From Theobroma cacao (taxonomy: Eukaryota; Streptophyta; Magnoliopsida; Malvales; Malvaceae), in the NCBI RefSeq assembly GCF_000208745.1, contig NC_030858.1:8031830-8095829 (forward strand): a DNA stretch of 64,000 nt, in the 5' to 3' direction. The translations under genes and the position numbers were made by a program. This document shows positions 58,314-64,000 of the stretch, piece after piece (within the stretch, counting starts at the first letter, position 1; every line of letters starts with the position of its first letter). The notes under the pieces are model-generated. The model was given only the letters and a program-made list of their open reading frames with translations, had not been told where the DNA came from and did not search any database.

Positions 58314-61026
58314 TTACGGCAGAGTAGGTGACATAGAAGGCTTTGTAACTTGGACCTCTCCACAGTCACTGATGTAAACAGTTTTAAGGGGCCTGTTCCA
58401 TAACGTGCGACCTTTCTGTGCTCTTTCATCTCCAAAAAATTCAGCCAAGTCATTTAGTAGGCGAATTCTTTCAGAAGGTTTGTAGGTTGGGATGGAAGCG
58501 ATTGCTGTCACAACATCCAAACCTGAAATTGAAATGAAATCAAAGTTCAAAAGGTGGCAAATTATTTCTTAAAATCTAGACAATGTGTGTAAAACGCACA
58601 AGGACAATGAAGAGTAGATAGCAACAATTTCCAGAAAAAATTTCCTGTTCCTGCATATCAAAAAGCCTTATAGAATTCTTCAGTTTTCAAAAGGACAAAC
58701 ACTTCTAGAGGTTCATACCGCACTACAGATACCTATCATATTGACAGTAATATCAGAGTTTGAGAATTGGTAATATCTACACAAGTGTGGCGCATTTGCA
58801 TCAGCATGCATGCAGAACCACATGCTACAAATGGTATGTGTTTCACTAGAAAGGCAAACCAGAACAGACACAAGTCATTAGAATGCAATATGCATCAAAG
58901 CAACAAGACATAATGTTCAAGGATCTAAACTCGTTTATATTCAATAAATGTGGAGAGATTTTGTGATTCTCCTCTAACAGTGGCAAGCTGTCTTAAGGTT
59001 ACTCATTCATTTTAACTATAGCAGCAACCTTCAAGATATAATTAATGGAACAGAAAGCATTTCCTTTGGAAGAAGTCACAGCATTTAAAAGATCTCGATT
59101 TTGCTGGTGTAGATGGATTTCGAATTAAGAACAAGCCTCCAAAGAGGACAAAAGGAAAGGGCAAAGGCATTTGAAGTCAGATGAGGTTAACCTTTTCCTT
59201 AACACGATTAGAGACACATGTGCTCTACTAACCCTGTGGCACTTTTTTTTTCTTTTGAAAGTTGGTGTTTTATTGATAGAAGAGCTAAAATGCTATTCTG
59301 AGTCTGGAACTTTATATGGTAAAAGACTCCTTTTGGCATAGAAGCTAACATACAGTACTTGGAACTGTGACTACAACCCAATCAAAGCGACTCAAAACCA
59401 GATGCTATCATCCTCGGAACAAAAGTAGCAGCCCCTCAGCAAAAGAGTTTAAGCTGTAGTAAAACCAAATTAGGCTACAAAAATCACTGCAATGAACCCA
59501 AAGCCCCTGGTGTATTTTGTTTTGTTGTTACATTCAACCCTAGAGAGTAACATTTGCTAAACTTGAGCAAATTTACAAAAACATGATTCAGATATTCTTG
59601 TTCAATTCAATTACTGAGAGATGCCATCCAAATGGATTTATTATGCCTTGATTCTCACAAAGTTTATAATTGTGGGGGAATTAGACAAGACCAAAGACAC
59701 TCCAAAAATAAGAACTATATATATATAATAGAGAAAATTGTAAGAAATAACTCACCTCATAAGGCCATTTCAAAAATAGATAATAAAGTTCCAAAATTAA
59801 TATTGTCCAACAACTGCGTTCCAAAGTCCTACTTCTCGCAACAGTGTGATTCCAATTTTAACAAACAGAGTATTTATAAGGAAGCTGTTTGCTTTTGAGG
59901 AATCATTAGAAAAGAACTACCTTCAAGTTTTTATGCAAAATTTCAATAAAGAAAACTGAAAGAAACTGCAAAACATCAGTAACCAGTTCTCTAGCTAGTC
60001 TCTCTACCAACTGGGAACAGCTACAATCACCACTTACCATCGCAATCACATATTTTAGACATATAAAGAAATTTGAATTTGTGCAATGCCATTCTTTCCT
60101 ACAAACTCTATTCATAAAGTACCCAAATTGAACATTACCAAACCCATCAGACTAACCTCCTCAGAAGAAATAAAACATGCACCTGCATATATTACCTACT
60201 AATTAACTGAATTTCACTACTTTATCCCCCCGAACGAAACTTCATTAACGAAATCAGCAGAAATTAAATGCATATATGCTAAACTATACATAAAATCTAA
60301 ATTTAAGCACTGCTGACATAACAGACAGACCGAAACCTTACCTTCAAGCACTGTCCCAAAAACAATGTTGTTATTATCCAGCTGAGGGCAGGGACCAGGC
60401 CCTGTAGTGATCAAGAACTCAACATTCCTATAATCAGAACCAAGCTTAACCTCATCATCATCATCGTTCTCTGATAAACAAAGCGAAACGACGCCAGCCC
60501 TTGAATGTCTAAGCAAGAAGGCCTTAGAGTCAACAGTCTCGGTGTTCAGAGGCAAGTCCAAGGCAGGAAGGAGATGGACCTCGCCGTACTCTCGGCTTCG
60601 GCCTTGGCGTCCAGCTTGAAAGAACTGTCCTGGAAATACTTTGTGGACGAGAGTGTTTTTGTAGGAGGAAGATGTGCACATGAGCTTGAAAGTGGAGACT
60701 GTGAGAGGGAGGAGGTTGCCATAGAGGCCGAGGACTATGCGGCCTAAAGGAGTAGGGTCCGTACAGAGAGGGGTATCTGCGGCGGCGGCGGTCGTGGATG
60801 TGTTGGTAACAGTAGAGCGGAAGTAGGTGGGGCAGAGGGAGAAGTCAAGGAAGACGCGGTCAGTGATTGTGGTGTCTAGTGGGGGTGATAATGAGGATGA
60901 AGATAAGGATGGGGTGTTGAGGGCGGTGGAGAAGGAGGAGGAGAGGAGGAGGGAGCGGCGAGTGAGGGTGGTGGAGGAAGAGGAGAGAAAGGGCGGAAAA
61001 GGGATTGGAGATAGAGGGGAGGCCAT
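58314..61026 (-). CDS. CYP28: Chloroplast cyclophilin-type protein, CYP28-like, 297 aa, two exons
   Basis: Complement exons 60342-61026 and 58314-58522, joined in phase across a 1.8-kb GT-AG intron. The start is the first true ATG of the frame (MASPLSPIPFPPF); the in-frame sequence further upstream lacks an ATG. Residues 1-50 are Ser/Thr-rich with few acids, as in chloroplast transit peptides. The cyclophilin fold runs from about residue 57 (VFLDFSL) to about 270, with GRIVLGLYGNLLPLTV and VEFLITTGPGPCPQLDNNNI. The catalytic core reads VHKVFPGQFFQAGRQG (127-142). The catalytic Arg of active cyclophilins (FHR) is Lys129 here, and QGGD is QAGR, so proline isomerase activity may be weak or absent. 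An acidic insertion (ENDDDDEV) lies before SDYRNVEFL. The closest family member I know is Arabidopsis CYP28, a thylakoid protein; the assignment rests on overall pattern. Confidence 0.85.
58523..60341 (-). other. Intron of the cyclophilin gene (1.8 kb)
   Basis: Donor GT at 60341-60340, acceptor AG at 58524-58523. AT-rich; no coding frame or recognised transposon inside. A TA run lies at 59717-59728. Confidence 0.8.
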
Positions 61027-63035
61027 GAGGGTGGAGAAGACATGGCTAGAGGGAGATGGGAGGGAGAGAGAGGGAAGCTGATAGGAGTGGTTGGTAGTTA
61101 GAGGGAGTGTGGGGCCTACATTAAGTGGATAAATAGACAATAGGAAATTAGGCCTTTGTTAGTTAGTTACTAGAGTTTAGCAAATTTTGTTGGTCCGTAG
61201 GATGGGTATGGGCTTGTCATGCAACGAGTCGGAATGATGAACAAGTCAGCCCTGGTAATAAAGTAAGGCATAGCTAAATTAAAATGTCATTTTTTTTTAA
61301 TTCAAGTATATAACGAAGGAAAGTGATGCTATTTTATCTAGATATCCAAAAATGATATGAGATAATAAATAACATTTTTTGTTATTGGTTTAGAGTTAAA
61401 TTGCAGAATGAATTTTTGAAAAATAAAACATTCATTCAAGATTAACTCTTGATATCAAGTGAGTTATAAATTAACCCCATAAACAAAGATATTTCCCACG
61501 CTCACATCCCATGTAATTCACAATCAAGCCGAGCCAAGAATGGGTTAACTCATCCCCAAGTCTACTTGATGGTGGTGATCGAGAATTAGCGTTTGACTTG
61601 ATGATTTTTGTCTTGCAGCATGAAGTGCTAAGTGCTTGTAAGATTTTAAGTTAGATCCAGGCCAGCGAAAAGCAGCTATGGATTTTGTCTAACTGTGTTT
61701 AATTCAGCTGTATCAAATTATTTCTCTGTCTCATTTTCTACAAAATAAAAATTATTTCTTTTTTAAAGCATAGGTTGACAAAGATACTCTCAGGATCAAT
61801 ATCTTGTTTTCCCCTTGAGCATCATTTGTCACTTATGAGAGTTGGAAAAACCAAACAAGAAAATATAAGGTTCCAGTTTTGTGGCAATTTACTTGTCTTT
61901 TCTGTGTGTAATTTGAATGCTACATTGTCACGTTTCATCCAAACAAGGCCAATATATATATATATATATATCGTACATGAGAACATTAAACTCATTAATC
62001 TGTTGTGTATCTTCGATGATATTAAGGACGTGGCCATCTTTGGGAGAGACCTCCTCTGTTCAGTCTCCAACTTAGAAAACAACATATTAGAATGCGATGT
62101 CCTCCATATTCCAGCCTCTGTCTCGCACTTAGAAGAAAATAATACTTAATTAAATAAAAGGAGCTGATTAACTTAGGATTCATCGTTCTGAGCCAGTACT
62201 CATATGTATTACCGTTTCACACTCAAATTTTACTTGTAAAGTGAAATAACATAGTATGCTTATTTGGATCTCTAATTGCAAAGCTCGTAAAAGTTTTGAT
62301 TTCACCTTGATGTAACTTTAATTGGACTAATGAAACCATGGTAAACGTGGAAAATGGGTATTTCTCTACTTTTTTACTATAATAATTAAACATGTAAAAA
62401 AATTTAGAGGCATATCTACCCTTTTCAGTCTATATGGTATTAATTCAGTGAAAAGACTCGGTTAGCATGGAAAGATCATAAAATTCTGTCATAAAGTTTT
62501 CTTTTGAAGTTGTTGCATTCCTCACAATAATAGTAGTAGATAAAGCAGAAAATGACTCTTCAGTCAATTCGGGTTTGGTCGAGTAAAGTAGAAAATGAAA
62601 ATATAGTATCAGAACGAGACCTCCTATAACCAATAATTGTTCTTTTTCCCTCTGGTCTACAATCACTAATTGTAAAATATGAAGTTAAGAAACGAAAGGC
62701 TTGTAATTTGTTTGTATTGTTTTCTGATTTGCTGAAATGCAATATTCCAAAGGAAACGAAGTACAGAACTGCCTTTACATCTTGTTCTCGACAGAAATTT
62801 ACAAGGATTTAACAACTAGGTAGCTAGAAGAATGCCTGCGCTCTTTCCTCTACGTAATTTCATTAGCCCTAGGAGTATGATACTACGGAGTATAGAGATC
62901 ACTAGAAATATGGAAATTAATTGAAAAAAAAAACCGAAACTCTGTTTTTCCTAAACTGTTTCTTTTCCACTTAGCTGTATCAATCCTCGTAAATATTTCC
63001 ATCATCTACAAACATATGAACGCGACAAAGGGCCA
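61027..63035. other. Promoter of the cyclophilin gene and spacer
   Basis: 61027-61150 is the probable 5' UTR of the cyclophilin gene on the complement. 61250-62900 is AT-rich spacer with a TA microsatellite at 61951-61971. The frames here have no recognisable content. 62900-63035 is probably 3' UTR of the small - strand gene. Confidence 0.5.
61951..61971. repeat. TA microsatellite
   Basis: Alternating AT for about 21 bases. Confidence 0.9.
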
Positions 63036-63314
63036 TTACGTCTGACGAGGAGCCCACTCAGGGCTGGAAAGAGAAGATTGAGAAGAGAATTTGGGAGCTG
63101 CTCCAATGGACAAGGAGCAATTACTCCAAGCCTGCCTTTTGGGGAATGATATATTCCTTGTACGGGAACAGGCGGAGGAACAAACACCTTGTAAGTTATG
63201 CAGAGCACAGCCGCAATTCCGATGGTATGGCCTCCGCTCTATCTCTATTTCGTAAATTGCTAGGCTTCCTTCAACGACACATCGGAGCATCGTCTTAGCT
63301 GCTCCAATGGCCAT
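63036..63314 (-). CDS. Small Cys-rich plant-specific protein, 92 aa
   Basis: Single exon from ATG at 63314-63312 to a stop at 63038-63036 on the complement. Function unknown; I recognise the start MAIGAAKTMLRCVVEGSLAI and the block ERRPYHRNCGCALHNLQG as a plant-wide small protein family. Seven Cys occur, six of them clustered (CGC, CSSAC and CS at residues about 34-66), which suggests metal binding or disulfides. There is no signal peptide, so zinc binding is the simpler guess. The C-terminal third is Ser-rich. A TATA-type sequence on the complement at about 63433-63441 (CTATATAAAC) and a CT-rich leader at 63317-63352 support real expression. Confidence 0.8.
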   Translation of the reverse strand: MAIGAAKTMLRCVVEGSLAIYEIEIERRPYHRNCGCALHNLQGVCSSACSRTRNISFPKRQAWSNCSLSIGAAPKFSSQSSLSSPEWAPRQT

Positions 63315-63445
63315 TTTCTCTCTCTCTCTCTCCCTCTATCTCCTTCCCTCTTAAGTAAGGGTCTCTTCTCTTGTCTCTCTTTAAGTGCTTATGTGTGAAC
63401 GTGTTAAAGAGTGTTGCATGCTTTTACAAGTGTTTATATAGAGCA
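63315..63445 (-). promoter_or_regulatory. TATA box and CT-rich leader of the small Cys-rich gene
   Basis: On the complement, CTCTATATAAACA at about 63432-63444 lies 120 bases before the ATG. With a start about 30 bases downstream, the leader would be 85-95 bases. It would contain a GA-rich stretch (63317-63352 on this strand), as in many plant leaders. Confidence 0.6.
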
Positions 63446-64000
63446 AGGAATAGGAGTTAGGTGGGCGTCAAAGATGGAATATTATGTAGAGAGAACAATT
63501 TTGTTTTAGTTCTCCACGTTGAGTTCTAGATGACTTTGTTCTTGAAAAATTGGTTCTTGCTGCGGTAGTTTTCTAACTAAGACAATCGTTCTTGTCAAGG
63601 GAAGATTCAATCCCCATTGGAAAACAAATTTTGGCGACAAAAAAGAGACGGAAGATACTGGAGTGGTAGGGAATCTATGAGGACTTTGGAGAAATCAGTG
63701 GCTTGGCTTAATCTGCTTGGTTAAGTTTGCAATGGCTTGTTTTTGGAATTTTTAGTAGAAGTAGGGGAGGTTTTCTCATTGTTTTTGCCGAAAGACACCC
63801 TTTTTTGACTAGCTAATTGTTTGAAACTCTGATGGATCTTTTAACGGTCTCAAATTTTCTGTTTACGACGTGGCGGTAATTTCCTATGCGACAAAGTATC
63901 CAATTTTCTCGACTTGAGCTATATTTAGCTACCAATAAAAGCCAAATAGAATCGGTCTAATTTGGCTTCTGTTTTCTGACTGTTACCTTTGCCCTTTAGA
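63446..64000. other. Upstream flank, no supported gene
   Basis: Promoter side of the small - strand gene and spacer. No coding frame, repeat or RNA gene that I can support up to the window end. Confidence 0.5.

Noticed and set aside
60505..61081. Two + strand open frames opposite the cyclophilin exon
   Set aside because: Shadow frames of the Ser-rich transit-peptide region and cyclophilin core; Arg/Glu-rich only because they read the complement of Ser/Leu codons.
61027..61140. N-terminal extension of the cyclophilin starting MSIYPLNVGPT
   Set aside because: The first codon there is TTG, not ATG; the first ATG of the frame is at 61026-61024.

Overview
This is nuclear DNA of a flowering plant, most likely a woody eudicot. 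Genes have many small GT-AG introns, spacers are AT-rich and full of small inverted-repeat transposons, and the proteins are plant-specific types: a PB1-Raf-like kinase, a class II KNOX homeodomain protein and a chloroplast cyclophilin. The species cannot be named from the sequence alone. Two single N bases (30657 and 48379) sit in low-complexity DNA and look like unresolved assembly joins. No bacterial, organellar or viral gene block was seen, and no rRNA gene, CRISPR array or convincing tRNA gene.

Layout. 1-817: last three exons of a MOSC-domain (mARC-like) gene, + strand, cut by the window edge. 4995-9442: six-exon RING-H2 E3 ligase gene, + strand. 10951-13418: five-exon gene of unknown function, - strand, with three NPF motifs. 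13.4-21.9 kb: gene-free and rich in MITEs (long-TIR element at 14.45-15.53 kb, hAT-like elements at 16.8 and 17.9 kb, and two further families at 19.2 and 20.1 kb that each have a second, inverted copy at 33.5-36.9 kb). 21878-22685: small RING-H2 gene, - strand. 25.97-29.09 kb: dead LINE carrying two tRNA-derived SINE-like insertions with target-site duplications. 29534-30040: intronless gene with a His-rich stretch, + strand. 31.2-33.0 kb: remnants of a copia element and a second LINE, - strand. 34.4-34.8 kb: isolated exon-like fragments. 39.3-39.8 kb: another long-TIR element. 41327-48251: nine-exon B4-type Raf-like kinase gene, + strand. 49484-49942: second small intronless gene, sharing a C-terminal motif with the 29.5-kb gene. 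52006-55732: class II KNOX gene, - strand. 58314-61026: CYP28-like chloroplast cyclophilin gene, - strand. 63036-63314: small Cys-rich plant-specific gene, - strand.

The genes are ordinary, independently transcribed plant genes and show no operon-like logic. Two encode candidate ubiquitin ligases, one a signalling kinase and one a transcription factor. The most noteworthy items are the SINE-in-LINE nest with clear target-site duplications, the inverted pairs of MITE families, the shared YALNFD-type motif in two unrelated-looking small proteins, the minimal upstream ORFs of the kinase gene, and the N positions flanked by duplicated sequence. I did not find evidence of a wholly new biological system. 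Exon boundaries were set by hand from GT-AG sites and reading phase, without transcript data.
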